DNA of 64,000 nucleotides from CAWCOU01 sp963797335 (GCA_963797335.1 CAWCOU010000006.1:744001-808000); one strand, 5' to 3'; positions 52,396-61,815 are shown, numbered from the stretch's first letter. Notes: a model not told the origin generated them from the sequence alone. Program-made: numbers and translations.

Positions 52396-53124
52396 GTGAA
52401 TCATACCTTGTTTATCTCTGACCTGCATCTACAGGCTGATCGCCCGGATATTACTGGCTGGTTTTTTTCGTTGCTGCAAAAACGCGCGCCACAAGCCGAT
52501 GCCTTGTATATTTTGGGGGATTTATTTGAGCTGTGGGTGGGGGATGATGACCACAGCCCGTTTCATCAGAGCATCATCGCCGCCCTGCGCCAGTTAGCGG
52601 ACTCAGGGGTACCGGTTTATTTTCTGCCTGGCAATCGGGATTTTCTAGTGGGCCAAGCGTTTCTCACCGCCGCAGGCGCTCAGTTGTTGCCCGATCCGTG
52701 TAAAATAACACTGTATGACACTCCCCTCTTGTTAACTCATGGGGACCTATTGTGTACTCTGGACAAAAAGCATCAGGTGTTTCGCCGTTACAGTCAAAGC
52801 CCTGGGTGGCGTCGGTGTTTTTTAGCGCTGCCACTTCGGTTCCGTGTATGGCTGGCGGCTTTGGCCCGACGCATCAGCCGTCATAATACGAGCAGAACCG
52901 AGAGTTACCGGATGGATGTCACCCCCGACGCATTAGCCATACTCATGCAGCAAGAACAGGTTCAACTGCTTATCCACGGCCATACCCACCGCCCGGATAT
53001 CCACGCATTCACCCTCAACGGCAAACCCGCCACCCGTATTGTTCTCGGCGATTGGCACCACAGCGGCCACGCCCTAATCTATTACGCCGATGGCCATTAC
53101 GAAATGATCCGATTTGAAAATTAA
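52396..53124 (+). CDS. lpxH: UDP-2,3-diacylglucosamine diphosphatase LpxH
   Basis: A 242-residue calcineurin-like phosphoesterase of lipid A synthesis. The GTG at 52396 gives VNHTLFISDLHLQ, matching the usual start (E. coli 240 residues). The ATG at 52333 would add 21 unlikely residues. Metal ligands are seen in FISDLHL, LGDLFELWVGDD, LPGNRDFL, LTHGDLL and IHGHTHRP. It acts at the inner face of the inner membrane. Confidence 0.94.
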   Translation: MNHTLFISDLHLQADRPDITGWFFSLLQKRAPQADALYILGDLFELWVGDDDHSPFHQSIIAALRQLADSGVPVYFLPGNRDFLVGQAFLTAAGAQLLPDPCKITLYDTPLLLTHGDLLCTLDKKHQVFRRYSQSPGWRRCFLALPLRFRVWLAALARRISRHNTSRTESYRMDVTPDALAILMQQEQVQLLIHGHTHRPDIHAFTLNGKPATRIVLGDWHHSGHALIYYADGHYEMIRFEN

Positions 53125-53250
53125 TCATTGACGGCTTTGTTCCCTTTTAATCCATCTTGCAAGGTTATGTCCCACTCTGCCATTTCATCGCGTAATGTGG
53201 TGTCTTTTTCCACGGCTAGCACACAGTCATACCGTGTTTTTTCTCGCCTT

Positions 53251-53281
53251 CTTCCCCATCAATGGGGGAGGGGATTTTTTT
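53251..53281 (+). terminator. Possible terminator downstream of lpxH
   Basis: CTTCCCCATCAATGGGGGAG forms a short GC-rich hairpin followed by GGGATTTTTTTG, about 130 nt after the lpxH stop. Confidence 0.45.
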
Positions 53282-53307
53282 GAATTATTCAACAAGGCCG
53301 CTTGTGC

Positions 53308-54027
53308 TCACAAGGGGTGTTTAACTTTAACTGCTCGGAAGAAGTCGCGGCTTCGGAGGGGTTTATTGCCTAGTAAGGCGCTGAGGGCCAGTCGCATTAA
53401 TTGGCGGGCGACGCGCAGGTCTTCTGGTTCGGTGAGTTGGCCGTGGTGGAAAGCTAATAGCTGTTTGCCTGGAAAGACGGGTTGTGAGCTACCCGTGTGA
53501 GGTGTTTCAACCAAGCCTTGTTCTAACACAAACGTGTAATTTCGTTCTGGGTGCACGGCTTCGCCGGTGATGGCCTCGGTATGCAGCGATAAACCAAAGC
53601 CTAACTCCAATAATAATTCACGTTCAAATAACCGCAGGTTTAACTCCAAGGCATCGGGGTGCTGCAATGCGTGCAGGGTTTGTTGGTAGCAGGTAAATAA
53701 GTGGCTATACGGGTCTGAGCGCGGCAATAATCGAACCAGTAATTCATTGAGGTAAAAACCGCTTAATAACGCTGCACCGGTTAATGTGTAGACACCGGTA
53801 CTGGGTTCGGCTGCGCTTAAACTCATTAATTCGGTTTTACCCGACCAGCTGAGGTGGAGAGGGGTGAAGGGTCTTAATAGGCCACGGAATCGCGACTTGG
53901 GTTGGCGTGCGCCTCGTGCAACTAGAGAGATTCGACCATAATCTTGAGTGAAGACATCGAGAATTAAGCTGGTTTCACTTAATGGGTACCGATGCAATAT
54001 ATAGGCGGGATGTAAGGTTACTCGCAT
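53308..54027 (-). CDS. recO: DNA repair protein RecO
   Basis: A 239-residue recombination mediator that loads RecA on SSB-coated gaps. The N-terminal OB fold (AYILHRYPLSETSLILDVFT, GRISLVARGARQPKSRFRGL) and helical domain (LNELLVRLLPRSDPYSHLF) are characteristic. It ends the lepA-lepB-rnc-era-recO series, about 90 bp after era. pdxJ, its common next gene, is not present. Confidence 0.93.
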   Translation of the reverse strand: MRVTLHPAYILHRYPLSETSLILDVFTQDYGRISLVARGARQPKSRFRGLLRPFTPLHLSWSGKTELMSLSAAEPSTGVYTLTGAALLSGFYLNELLVRLLPRSDPYSHLFTCYQQTLHALQHPDALELNLRLFERELLLELGFGLSLHTEAITGEAVHPERNYTFVLEQGLVETPHTGSSQPVFPGKQLLAFHHGQLTEPEDLRVARQLMRLALSALLGNKPLRSRDFFRAVKVKHPL

Positions 54028-54117
54028 AAATAAACTCTGGAAGCACGGTCAACTCGCCCGCAAATTGAGCCCATTTTTGCTTTTTGCGGGTATGACATCC
54101 ACGCGCTTGGGAAGAGT

Positions 54118-55020
54118 TTAATCTCCATACCCTAGGCTACGTAAACTGCGCTCATCGTCAGCCCAGCCTTGTTTTACTTTTACCCACAACTGTAAAAATA
54201 CTTTCTGGTCATTGACCCATTTTTGGATTTCTAAACGCGCTCGTTGACCCACTTTCTTTAACACGGCGCCCTTTTCGCCGATGACAATGGCTTTTTGACT
54301 GGCTTTATCGACGTAAATAACGGCCGCAATACGTAGTAATTTATCTTCTTCTTTGTATTGCTCAATCTCCACCGTCAACGCATACGGCAATTCCTGGCCT
54401 AATAATCGAGTTAATTGTTCTCGAATAATTTCTGCCACGAGAAAACGTTCACTGCGATCGGTGATTTGATCAGCTGCAAATATAGCGGCTTGGGCAGGTA
54501 AATATTGCGAAATAGTGGCTTCCAACATTTTCACATCGGTTTCATTTTTCGCTGACATGGGAATAATGGCAGCAAAATTTCCCTTCTGCGCCAATGTCTC
54601 CAAATACGGCAATAAGCTCGATTTATCCGCGATCTTATCGACTTTATTCACCACTAGCAGCACAGGCACTTCCGCTTTCTGGATTTTTTGCCATGCCCAT
54701 TCATCGTCACTGCGCCAGGTTAAGCCTGCGACCATGAAAACAATTAAATCGACATCCCACAAGGAATGATTGGCCGTACGGTTCATATAACGATTTAATT
54801 CACGCGGGGTTTTCTTATGGATGCCCGGCGTATCGATATAAATCGCTTGATAGGTTTCGGTGGTTTTAATGCCGAGAATCCGGTGGCGCGTGGTTTGCGG
54901 TTTGCTGGCGGTGATACTGATTTTTTGCCCGACTAAATGATTCAGTAAGGTCGATTTCCCGACATTGGGACGACCGACAATGGCGACATAACCGCATCGA
55001 AATTCATTGGTTTTTTTCAT
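54118..55020 (-). CDS. era: GTPase Era
   Basis: A 300-residue GTPase for 16S rRNA maturation and 30S assembly. G1 GRPNVGKSTLLN, G3 DTPGIH, G4 NKVD and G5 SAKNETD are visible. The C-terminal KH domain has VIGEKGAVLKKVGQRARLEI, which binds the 3' end of 16S rRNA. The start codon overlaps the rnc stop by 4 nt, so the two are translationally coupled. Confidence 0.96.
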   Translation of the reverse strand: MKKTNEFRCGYVAIVGRPNVGKSTLLNHLVGQKISITASKPQTTRHRILGIKTTETYQAIYIDTPGIHKKTPRELNRYMNRTANHSLWDVDLIVFMVAGLTWRSDDEWAWQKIQKAEVPVLLVVNKVDKIADKSSLLPYLETLAQKGNFAAIIPMSAKNETDVKMLEATISQYLPAQAAIFAADQITDRSERFLVAEIIREQLTRLLGQELPYALTVEIEQYKEEDKLLRIAAVIYVDKASQKAIVIGEKGAVLKKVGQRARLEIQKWVNDQKVFLQLWVKVKQGWADDERSLRSLGYGD

Positions 55021-55712
55021 ATCGGCACTCGCAGACGATGTAAAAATTGCTCGGCGGCATTTTGTTCTGCACGACGGCGATTACTGCCCTGGCCTATCAC
55101 TATTTCTGATAACCCAGGCACCCGACACTCTATTTTAAAATTCTGATTCTGCTCACGCCCTTCCACCGATAACAATTTATATTGTGGCAATGCGTATTTT
55201 TTGGCTTGCAAATATTCTTGTAACGATGTTTTGGGATCTTTTTTTACACCCTGGGCAGTGGATAATTGTAACTGGCCGATAAACCAATGCAGAATCCGTT
55301 GTCGACATACCTCGATACCACCATCCAAGAATACTGCACCAATAATCGCTTCCATGGTATTCGATAAAATGGATTTACGCTGCAAGCCGCCGCTTTTCAT
55401 TTCACCCGGCCCCAAACGCAAATAATCACTGATCGTTAACTCTTTTGCCAACACCGCCAATACTTCACCATTTACCAAATTGGCCCGTAAACGACTCAGG
55501 CCACCTTCGCTGAGATGGGGGTGATCCTGATACAGTTTTTCTGCTATGCAAAAATTCAACAACGAATCGCCTAAAAATTCCAAGCGTTCATTATTCATGC
55601 GGCCAAAACTGCGATGCGTTAACGCCATTTGCAATAAGGACAAATCGCGGAATTCATAGCCCAGTTTGTCGCACAATGGTTGCAATGATGTTGGCATCTC
55701 ATTCAGGCTCAA
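55017..55712 (-). CDS. rnc: Ribonuclease III
   Basis: A 231-residue dsRNA endonuclease. The catalytic signature NERLEFLGDSLLN and the second metal site (NTMEAIIGAVFLDGG) are intact. A C-terminal dsRNA-binding domain (DPKTSLQEYLQ, GQGSNRRRAEQNAAEQFL) follows. It overlaps lepB by 4 nt upstream and era by 4 nt downstream. It may process the pnp leader described above. Confidence 0.96.
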   Translation of the reverse strand: MSLNEMPTSLQPLCDKLGYEFRDLSLLQMALTHRSFGRMNNERLEFLGDSLLNFCIAEKLYQDHPHLSEGGLSRLRANLVNGEVLAVLAKELTISDYLRLGPGEMKSGGLQRKSILSNTMEAIIGAVFLDGGIEVCRQRILHWFIGQLQLSTAQGVKKDPKTSLQEYLQAKKYALPQYKLLSVEGREQNQNFKIECRVPGLSEIVIGQGSNRRRAEQNAAEQFLHRLRVPI

Positions 55713-56683
55713 CGCACAGATTCTCCAATTCTAGACCAGCGGATACGATGGTTGAGGGCATCCCAGCTCATCCAAATACCAAAGGCTTTACCAATTAAAT
55801 TATGCTCCGGCACAAAACCCCATATGCGGCTGTCATCACTGTTGTCACGGTTATCGCCCATCATAAAATACTGACCGGGGGGCACCACGGTATCAATATC
55901 ACCAGTCATCCCTTGACCCACGGGCATGACATAAATACGGTGTTTGATGCCGTCTAAATCTTCTTCTTTTAATTCCACGGGAATATGCTCTTCTGGGTTA
56001 TTCCCTATTCTCGGTTCGTCATCCATGGCATCTGCTATTTTTGTCTGCGTCATTTCTTTGCCATTAATGGTCAGCACTTTATTTTGGTATTGGATATGAT
56101 CGCCGGGTAAGCCAATCAACCGTTTGACAAACACAATGGAAGGATCCGGGGGTGCGTAGAATAATACGATATCGCCGCGCTTCGGTTTGCCCACAGCAAC
56201 AATCTCGTTATTGTTGACCGGAAAGTGTAAGCCATACGCAAATTGATTGACGATGAGAAAATCACCCGGTTGCACGGTGGGCTGTAATGAGCCACTGGGC
56301 ACGCGATAGGGTTGCACGATAAACGATCGAATGACCCAGACGATGAGTAACACCCAGAAAAAAGACCGCGCGTGTTCAACAATAGCCGGTTCTGGGCGTT
56401 CTTTAGCCAGTCGCCTTCTGCGAAAAAATAACCAATCGATTAGCGCGATGAATCCGCAACCAAAAACCAACGCGGTTAATGTGGCTGGGAAATTCAGGAT
56501 ACACAACCAGATAATCAACAACGTGACCAGCCATAAGCCCGTTTTACGCAAGCGTCGGAAATGGTTGGGCGGGTATTGCTCGGTTAAACGAGGCGCATCA
56601 ATCAACCAGGTCAGCAAGGTCAGAAAAACCGCCAAGATTAAAATGAGTATGTATTCTTTGGTAATAATCATAGAACTATCCAT
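55709..56683 (-). CDS. lepB: Signal peptidase I
   Basis: A 324-residue inner-membrane peptidase. The N-terminus has two or three hydrophobic spans. The nucleophile Ser is in YRVPSGSLQPTVQPGDFLIV (Leu instead of the usual Met after SGS). The general-base Lys is in VFVKRLIGLPGDHI. MGDNRDNSDDSR is the conserved box. It cleaves signal peptides of exported proteins. The gene follows lepA by 37 bp and overlaps rnc. Confidence 0.95.
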   Translation of the reverse strand: MDSSMIITKEYILILILAVFLTLLTWLIDAPRLTEQYPPNHFRRLRKTGLWLVTLLIIWLCILNFPATLTALVFGCGFIALIDWLFFRRRRLAKERPEPAIVEHARSFFWVLLIVWVIRSFIVQPYRVPSGSLQPTVQPGDFLIVNQFAYGLHFPVNNNEIVAVGKPKRGDIVLFYAPPDPSIVFVKRLIGLPGDHIQYQNKVLTINGKEMTQTKIADAMDDEPRIGNNPEEHIPVELKEEDLDGIKHRIYVMPVGQGMTGDIDTVVPPGQYFMMGDNRDNSDDSRIWGFVPEHNLIGKAFGIWMSWDALNHRIRWSRIGESVR

Positions 56684-56720
56684 TGATAAGTAAAAAAGTA
56701 ACTACAGCGACGTGCGGATT

Positions 56721-58520
56721 TTAATCCTTTTGATCCACTTTTAACACCGCTAAAAATGCTTCCTGGGGAATCTCGACCCTGCCTACCTGCTTCATGCGTT
56801 TCTTACCTGCTTTCTGCTTCTCCAACAATTTACGCTTACGGGTAATATCGCCGCCGTAACATTTCGCGGTCACGTTTTTGCGCAGGGCTTTTACCGTAGA
56901 ACGGGCGATAATTTGCGCACCAATCGCTGCTTGAATGGCGACATCGAACATTTGTCGAGGAATAATGCCCTGCATACGCTCAACTAACGCCCTACCCCGT
57001 TGCTGGGCTTTGTCGCGGTGGACGATGTTGACGAGGGCGTCTACTTTTTCGCCATTAATCAGAATATCCAGCTTCACTAAGGGCGCTGCCTGGAAATGTT
57101 TAAATGAATAATCTAAGGAGGCGTAGCCTCGGCTGATCGATTTCAAGCGATCAAAAAAATCCAAGACCACTTCGCTCATTGGTATCTCGTAGGTTAACGC
57201 TGCTTGTCGACCGGCGTAAAGCAGGTTTTTTTGTACGCCACGGCGTTCAACGCATAAGGTCATGACATTGCCTAAATATTCGGGCGGAACGAGGACATTG
57301 ACTTGAGCAATGGGTTCGCGCGTCTCGGCTATTTCCGAGGGGCCCGGTAGTTTGGCGGGATTATCAACGTACTGGACCTCGCCTTTATGCGTCAGTATTT
57401 CATAAATCACGGTGGGAGCGGTGGTGATTAAGTCCAGCTGATATTCCCGCTCCAGCCGCTCTTGGACGATTTCCATATGCAGCATGCCGAGAAAACCACA
57501 ACGAAAGCCAAAACCCAAAGCTTCCGAGGTTTCGGGTTCGTAAAACAAGGCGGCGTCATTTAAGCGCAATTTGGCCAGTGCGTCCCGGAAGTCTTCGTAA
57601 TCTTCAGCGTTGATAGGAAATAATCCCGCGAATACTTGGGGCTTGACGCGTTGAAAGCCAGGTAAGGGTTGTGACGCGGGGTGAACGGCATGGGTTAAGG
57701 TGTCACCCACTGGTGCGCCGTTTACTTCTTTGATGCCTGCGATGACATAGCCTACTTCACCGGCATGCAATACGCCGGTGCTTTGCCGCTTGGGCGTAAA
57801 GATACCGACTTGATCGACTTGATATGATCGGTTGGTTGACATCACCAGCATTTTTTCGCCAGCTTTCAGCACGCCTTGCTTTACTCGCACTAGGGAAACC
57901 ACGCCTAGGTAGCTGTCGAACCATGAATCAATAATCAAGGCTTGCAAGGGTGCTTTATCTTCGCCTTGGGGTGGTGGTACTAATGCGACTAATTGTTCCA
58001 ACAAATCTTCAATGCCTAATCCGGTTTTGGCGCTGATCGGTAAGGCGTGGTGGGATTCTATGCCAATGATATCTTCAATTTCTTGAATGACTTTGTCGGG
58101 GTCGGCTTGTGGTAGGTCCATTTTATTTAGGACGGGGATGACTTCTAGTCCTTGTTCTATGGCGGTGTAACAAACAGCAACGGTTTGGGCTTCTACTCCT
58201 TGTGCGGCGTCGACGACGAGTAGGGCGCCTTCGCAGGCGGATAAGGAGCGTGATACTTCGTAGGAGAAGTCGACGTGTCCGGGGGTGTCGATGAAGTTTA
58301 ATTGGTAGGTTTGGCCGTTTTTGGCTTGGTAGTTTAGGGTGACGCTTTGGGCTTTGATGGTGATGCCGCGTTCGCGTTCGAGGTCCATGGAGTCGAGTAC
58401 TTGTTCGCTCATTTCACGCGCTGACAGGCCGCCGCAAAGTTGGATAAAACGATCGGCTAATGTCGATTTACCATGGTCTATATGTGCAATTATGGAGAAG
58501 TTACGGATATTTTTTATCAT
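56721..58520 (-). CDS. lepA: Elongation factor 4 (LepA)
   Basis: A 599-residue ribosomal GTPase with IAHIDHGKSTLADR, DTPGHVDFSYEV and NKMDLPQ motifs, EF-G-like domains and the specific C-terminal domain (KAQQRGRALVERMQGIIPRQ, RKNVTAKCYGGDITRKRKLL). Length equals E. coli LepA (599). It is the first gene of lepA-lepB-rnc-era-recO. Confidence 0.97.
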   Translation of the reverse strand: MIKNIRNFSIIAHIDHGKSTLADRFIQLCGGLSAREMSEQVLDSMDLERERGITIKAQSVTLNYQAKNGQTYQLNFIDTPGHVDFSYEVSRSLSACEGALLVVDAAQGVEAQTVAVCYTAIEQGLEVIPVLNKMDLPQADPDKVIQEIEDIIGIESHHALPISAKTGLGIEDLLEQLVALVPPPQGEDKAPLQALIIDSWFDSYLGVVSLVRVKQGVLKAGEKMLVMSTNRSYQVDQVGIFTPKRQSTGVLHAGEVGYVIAGIKEVNGAPVGDTLTHAVHPASQPLPGFQRVKPQVFAGLFPINAEDYEDFRDALAKLRLNDAALFYEPETSEALGFGFRCGFLGMLHMEIVQERLEREYQLDLITTAPTVIYEILTHKGEVQYVDNPAKLPGPSEIAETREPIAQVNVLVPPEYLGNVMTLCVERRGVQKNLLYAGRQAALTYEIPMSEVVLDFFDRLKSISRGYASLDYSFKHFQAAPLVKLDILINGEKVDALVNIVHRDKAQQRGRALVERMQGIIPRQMFDVAIQAAIGAQIIARSTVKALRKNVTAKCYGGDITRKRKLLEKQKAGKKRMKQVGRVEIPQEAFLAVLKVDQKD

Positions 58521-58615
58521 GTGGCTGGGGAGTATAGCTTACCGCGGTATAATACAGCAATTATCGTCGCTTATATCTTCAGTGCTGTCTCTTTAAATAG
58601 TGGGTTCTGAAAGGG

Positions 58616-58958
58616 GAGCCAGCTCGCGCATGAAATATTGCTCAAGCTCCGTGCTACATATAGCAGGAGCCAGTTCGCGCATGAAGTATCCCAGGGGCTG
58701 GCTGCAGACACGCATAAATACATCCATCGTAGCTCCCGTGTCATCCATGAATTAGAGGGTCTGCAGCCAGCACCTGGGATACTTCATGCTTACTTGGGCA
58801 GTACATCTCACCCGTCATTGCGAACGAATCACACGTCATTGCGAGCGAAGCGTGGCAATCTCCAGAGGGTTTCCGCCTCGTTTCGATTGCCATATTGCGC
58901 TCACAAAACGAAAAACTTGTCTTTTATTCTTAAAATACGGTGCAAGTTGTTACTCTTG
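58616..58958. repeat. Composite repeat, copy C (inverted relative to copy D)
   Basis: From left: GGAGCCAGCTCGCGCATGAA (partial duplicate), GTGCTACATATAGCAGGAGC, then the palindrome with arms starting at 58679 and ending at 58789, TTACTTGGGCAGTACATC, and a GCAAT/TGACG element (about 58810-58895). It ends in CTTTTATTCTTAAAATACGG and TGCAAGTTGTTAC. The same order, reversed, follows ygfX at 59995-60535. The predicted ORF across it is an artefact. The rest of the gap to sixA (58959-59072) shows no gene. Confidence 0.88.
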
Positions 58959-59072
58959 ATGATTAGCCTTCCTTAATCCTTAATGGGGCGGCCTGTGCTA
59001 GTGGTTGAAATATAGTGTGTGATGAGGGATTATGAAGCTGCTGGGGGAAGGGCCTTAAGGAGTTTAAGTAAG

Positions 59073-59546
59073 ATGAAACTTTATTTAATCCGTCATGGCG
59101 ATGCGGTTTCTAGCTTTGAAGATTCGCAACGGCCTTTAAGTGAGACAGGGGTCTTGCAAGTGACTCGGTTGGCGCAGGAGCTGTCTCGGCAGGGCATGGC
59201 AGCGGCTCAGTTATATCATAGCGGTATATTACGAGCAGAACAAACGGGGGGCATTTTGCAGCAAATTCTACAGATACCGGTGATGGAAAAACTACCGTTT
59301 TTACAACCGGAATCTGAAGTGGAACCCGTTTTGCAAAACATGATGACCTGGACTGACGACACAGTCCTGGTTAGCCATCTACCTTATTTACCGCAGTTAT
59401 TATGGAACTTAGTTGGCGAAGCCAGCGCACAAATTGTATTTCAACCCGCCACCGGTGTTTGTTTGGATAATCCAAATTGGGGTAAATCCTCAGCCGAGCA
59501 CTCCGCCTCGTCTCAATGGCAAATCAGCGAGGTGCTAACCGGATGA
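59073..59546 (+). CDS. sixA: SixA-like phosphohistidine phosphatase
   Basis: A 157-residue phosphoglycerate-mutase-fold protein from the ATG at 59073, preceded by AAGGAG. The catalytic RHG box is MKLYLIRHGDAV; the second basic site is HSGILRAEQTG; the second His is in VLVSHLPYLPQLLWNL. SixA in E. coli removes phosphate from His-containing phosphotransfer proteins. Its stop overlaps the next ATG (ATGA), so it is coupled to the ygfX-like gene. Confidence 0.88.
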   Translation: MKLYLIRHGDAVSSFEDSQRPLSETGVLQVTRLAQELSRQGMAAAQLYHSGILRAEQTGGILQQILQIPVMEKLPFLQPESEVEPVLQNMMTWTDDTVLVSHLPYLPQLLWNLVGEASAQIVFQPATGVCLDNPNWGKSSAEHSASSQWQISEVLTG

Positions 59547-59992
59547 GTATCGCACCGCAGTTAACACTTCGTCCTTCACGTTGCTATGTCTGCATACTCA
59601 GTCTTATTTATACCGGTGCCTTGGTTTGTTTATGTATAGCCGCAGCTCCTCTGGCACTAAAAATACCAGCCGCGTTGCTTTTGCTATGCCTGGCTAAGCA
59701 ACATATCTATGATCGCAGTTTATTGCGCCATGCGCAGGCAATTATAGATTTGCACGCCGACCAAAACGGCATCTGGCATTTATACAAACGCAATGAAACC
59801 GATGGTCAACAAGCCACCTTATCCGGTACCAGTGTCGTCACACCATGGTTTGTCGTGTTACATTTCCAACCGCGAACAACCCCGATCGTTATTTGGTTTG
59901 ACAGCCTCGACACCACCACCTTCCGCCGTTTAAGGGTATACCTACGCACAACTTCTTCTCTGGCTACCCCACTGAGGAAGGCTAATCATTAA
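59543..59992 (+). CDS. YgfX/CptA-like small membrane protein
   Basis: A 149-residue protein from the ATG at 59543 with a GAGGTG site inside sixA. Two hydrophobic spans (YVCILSLIYTGALVCLCIAA, LKIPAALLLLCLA) are followed by a cytosolic beta-rich tail ending FRRLRVYLRTT, the layout of YgfX/CptA. YgfX is usually encoded next to sdhE and has been described as a toxin-like inhibitor of FtsZ/MreB or as an SdhE partner. Here sdhE lies 1.8 kb away on the opposite strand. The assignment rests on layout and the terminal motif only. Confidence 0.65.
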   Translation: MSIAPQLTLRPSRCYVCILSLIYTGALVCLCIAAAPLALKIPAALLLLCLAKQHIYDRSLLRHAQAIIDLHADQNGIWHLYKRNETDGQQATLSGTSVVTPWFVVLHFQPRTTPIVIWFDSLDTTTFRRLRVYLRTTSSLATPLRKANH

Positions 59993-59994
59993 GT

Positions 59995-60535
59995 GTAACT
60001 ACTTGCACCCTATTTTAAGAAAGAAAAGACGAGTTTTTCGTCTCGTGGGCGAAGCATGGCAATCCAAACGAGGCGGAAACCCCCTGGAGATTGCCGCGCT
60101 TCGCTCGCAATGACGAGTGAGGTATTTTAAGAAATAAGACGAGTTTGTTGTCTTGTGAGCGCCGCGTGGCAATCCAAACGAGGCGGAAACTCCCTGGAGA
60201 TTGCCGCGCTTCGCTCGCAATGACGAGTGAGGTATTTTAAGAAATAAGACGAGTTTGTTGTCTTGTGAGCGCCGCGTGGCAATCCAAACGAGGAGGAAAC
60301 TCCCTGGAGATTGCCGCGCTTCGCTCGCAATGACGGGTGATTCGCTCATAATGACGTGTAGGATGTACTGCCCAAGTAAGCATGAAGTATCCCAGGGGCT
60401 GGCTGCAGACCTTCTAATTCAGGGATGACACGAGAGCAACATGGATCGTATTCATGCGTGTCTGCAGCCAGCCCCTGGGATACTTCATGCGTGAGGTGGC
60501 TCCTGCTATATGTAGCACGAACCCGAAGAAGGATG
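59995..60535. repeat. Composite repeat, copy D, with triplicated 118-bp unit
   Basis: Three tandem ~118-bp units (about 60001-60120, 60121-60238, 60239-60356) each carry TATTTTAAGAAA...GTGGCAATCCAAACGAGG..GCAATGACG; the last two are nearly identical. Then come CTGCCCAAGTAA, the palindrome (arms 60380-60410 and about 60460-60490), GTGAGGTGGCTCC and TGCTATATGTAGCACG. This is copy C in opposite orientation. ORFs predicted on the minus strand here are repeat artefacts. Nothing else is seen up to marC. Confidence 0.9.
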
Positions 60536-60691
60536 GTTCATGTGCGAGGTGGCACCTCTTTCCGAATGCAGTATTTTAATGGGACCTGATGGCAGGTATT
60601 TTTCTATTTTTTAGTGATTCTGTTTGATTTTCTATAAAGCTCAAATTACAGTTAGGGCATTTTCTCCCATTCCTTGGATGAGTAACAGCAG

Positions 60692-61321
60692 ATGAACTGG
60701 AGCCAGTTTCTTAGTTTTCTTGTATCGATGTTGGCCATCACCAACCCATTGGGCAGTCTAGCTGTCTTTCTCAGCATGACCCCGCATAAATCGGAACATG
60801 AACGCCGCAAAATCGCGCTGGACACCACACTGACCATCTTCCTAGTGCTAATCATTATCACCTGGACCGGCATCCCCATTCTAAACCTATTCGGCATCTC
60901 ACTACCTGCATTCGAAATCACCGGTGGCCTTATCATTCTTTTACACGGCTTAGCCATGTTGCGCTCCAAAGAAACACCCACCTCGCAAACCGCCGGTGAA
61001 TTACAAGAAAATATCTCCAACGAATCCATCGCCATCGTCCCGCTGGGCATCCCTATAATCGCTGGCCCCGGCGCCATGACCAACACGATTATCTTCAGTC
61101 AGGAATTTTCCAGTACCACTCAGCGAATTTATATTTGTGCGGGTATCTTATTAGTGTCATTGACCCTTGGTTTTCTTTTATTTTTCGCTTCTCGGCTCGG
61201 CAAAATGATCGGCGAGAACGGTATTAAAATTGTGACGCGTATCATGGGTTTATTATTATCGGCCATCGCCATGAGCATGATCACCACGGGCTTGAAAAAT
61301 ATTTTTCCAGGTTGGACTTAA
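60692..61321 (+). CDS. MarC family integral membrane protein
   Basis: A 209-residue protein with six hydrophobic spans. The family features SMLAITNPLGSLAVFLSMTP near the N-terminus and VPLGIPIIAGPGAMTNTI in the middle are clear. Function is unknown (not a multidrug pump despite the name). It precedes the ferredoxin-like gene by 14 bp, suggesting co-transcription. Confidence 0.9.
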   Translation: MNWSQFLSFLVSMLAITNPLGSLAVFLSMTPHKSEHERRKIALDTTLTIFLVLIIITWTGIPILNLFGISLPAFEITGGLIILLHGLAMLRSKETPTSQTAGELQENISNESIAIVPLGIPIIAGPGAMTNTIIFSQEFSSTTQRIYICAGILLVSLTLGFLLFFASRLGKMIGENGIKIVTRIMGLLLSAIAMSMITTGLKNIFPGWT

Positions 61322-61335
61322 ACGGGAGATGGTCG

Positions 61336-61683
61336 ATGGGGAAAAAAGATCTGGCGCGAGTGGTTGAGGCGTTGCAGTTAAACAAGATTGAGAAGCATAT
61401 TTTTTTATGCTGCGATCAACGGAAACCGAAATGTTGTTCGTTGGCAGATGGGTTGGCGTCTTGGGATTATTTGAAAAAGCGGTTGTCGGAGCTGAACCTG
61501 ACACATGTTTTTCGCACCAAAGCGAATTGTCTTCGGGTTTGTGTGCAAGGGCCTATCGCGGTGGTTTATCCAGATGGGGTTTGGTATCACTCTTGTTCAC
61601 CGGCGGTTTTGGAACGGATTATTCAGGAGCATTTGTGTGGCGGGAAGCCGGTGGAGGAGTATATGCTGTTTCGTCAGGTTTAG
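61336..61683 (+). CDS. Thioredoxin-like [2Fe-2S] ferredoxin
   Basis: A 115-residue protein from the ATG at 61336, preceded by GGGAG. The cluster cysteines follow the thioredoxin-like ferredoxin pattern: HIFLCCDQRKPKCC, then KANCLRVCVQGPIAVVYPDG and WYHSCSPAVLERIIQEHL. Such small proteins shuttle electrons; the partner is unknown. It lies just after marC. Confidence 0.87.
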   Translation: MGKKDLARVVEALQLNKIEKHIFLCCDQRKPKCCSLADGLASWDYLKKRLSELNLTHVFRTKANCLRVCVQGPIAVVYPDGVWYHSCSPAVLERIIQEHLCGGKPVEEYMLFRQV

Positions 61684-61707
61684 TTCTCATCGTTTGGTAA
61701 CTGCTCA

Positions 61708-61815
61708 CCCCCCCCCCAACTCCGTCGTCCCGCGACTTGTCCCATAGGCACTTGTGGGAGAAGGAGTTTTCTACTTGTGTAGATACTAGTGGGCTTGTCC
61801 GCGGGACGACGTGCA
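61708..61815. repeat. Inverted repeat CGTCGTCCCGCG with C-tract
   Basis: CGTCGTCCCGCG (61723-61734) is inverted at 61800-61811 (CGCGGGACGACG). Inner partial matches are ACTTGT/CTTGT and CCCATAG. A run of ten C precedes the left arm (61708-61717). It separates the convergent ferredoxin and sdhE genes. Confidence 0.75.

Noticed and set aside
58638..58976. 112-codon ORF, and similar ORFs at 10296-10508 and 60127-60349
   Set aside because: They lie wholly in repeat copies, change frame between copies, and share only repeat-derived peptides.
60001..60356. Tandem repeats that could be taken for a CRISPR array
   Set aside because: Units are 118 bp and joined without unique spacers, contain inverted segments, and no cas gene is present.
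58616..60535. Composite transposon carrying sixA-ygfX
   Set aside because: The flanking copies are inverted and similar, but there is no transposase or clear target duplication; only an invertible or repeat-flanked segment is supported.
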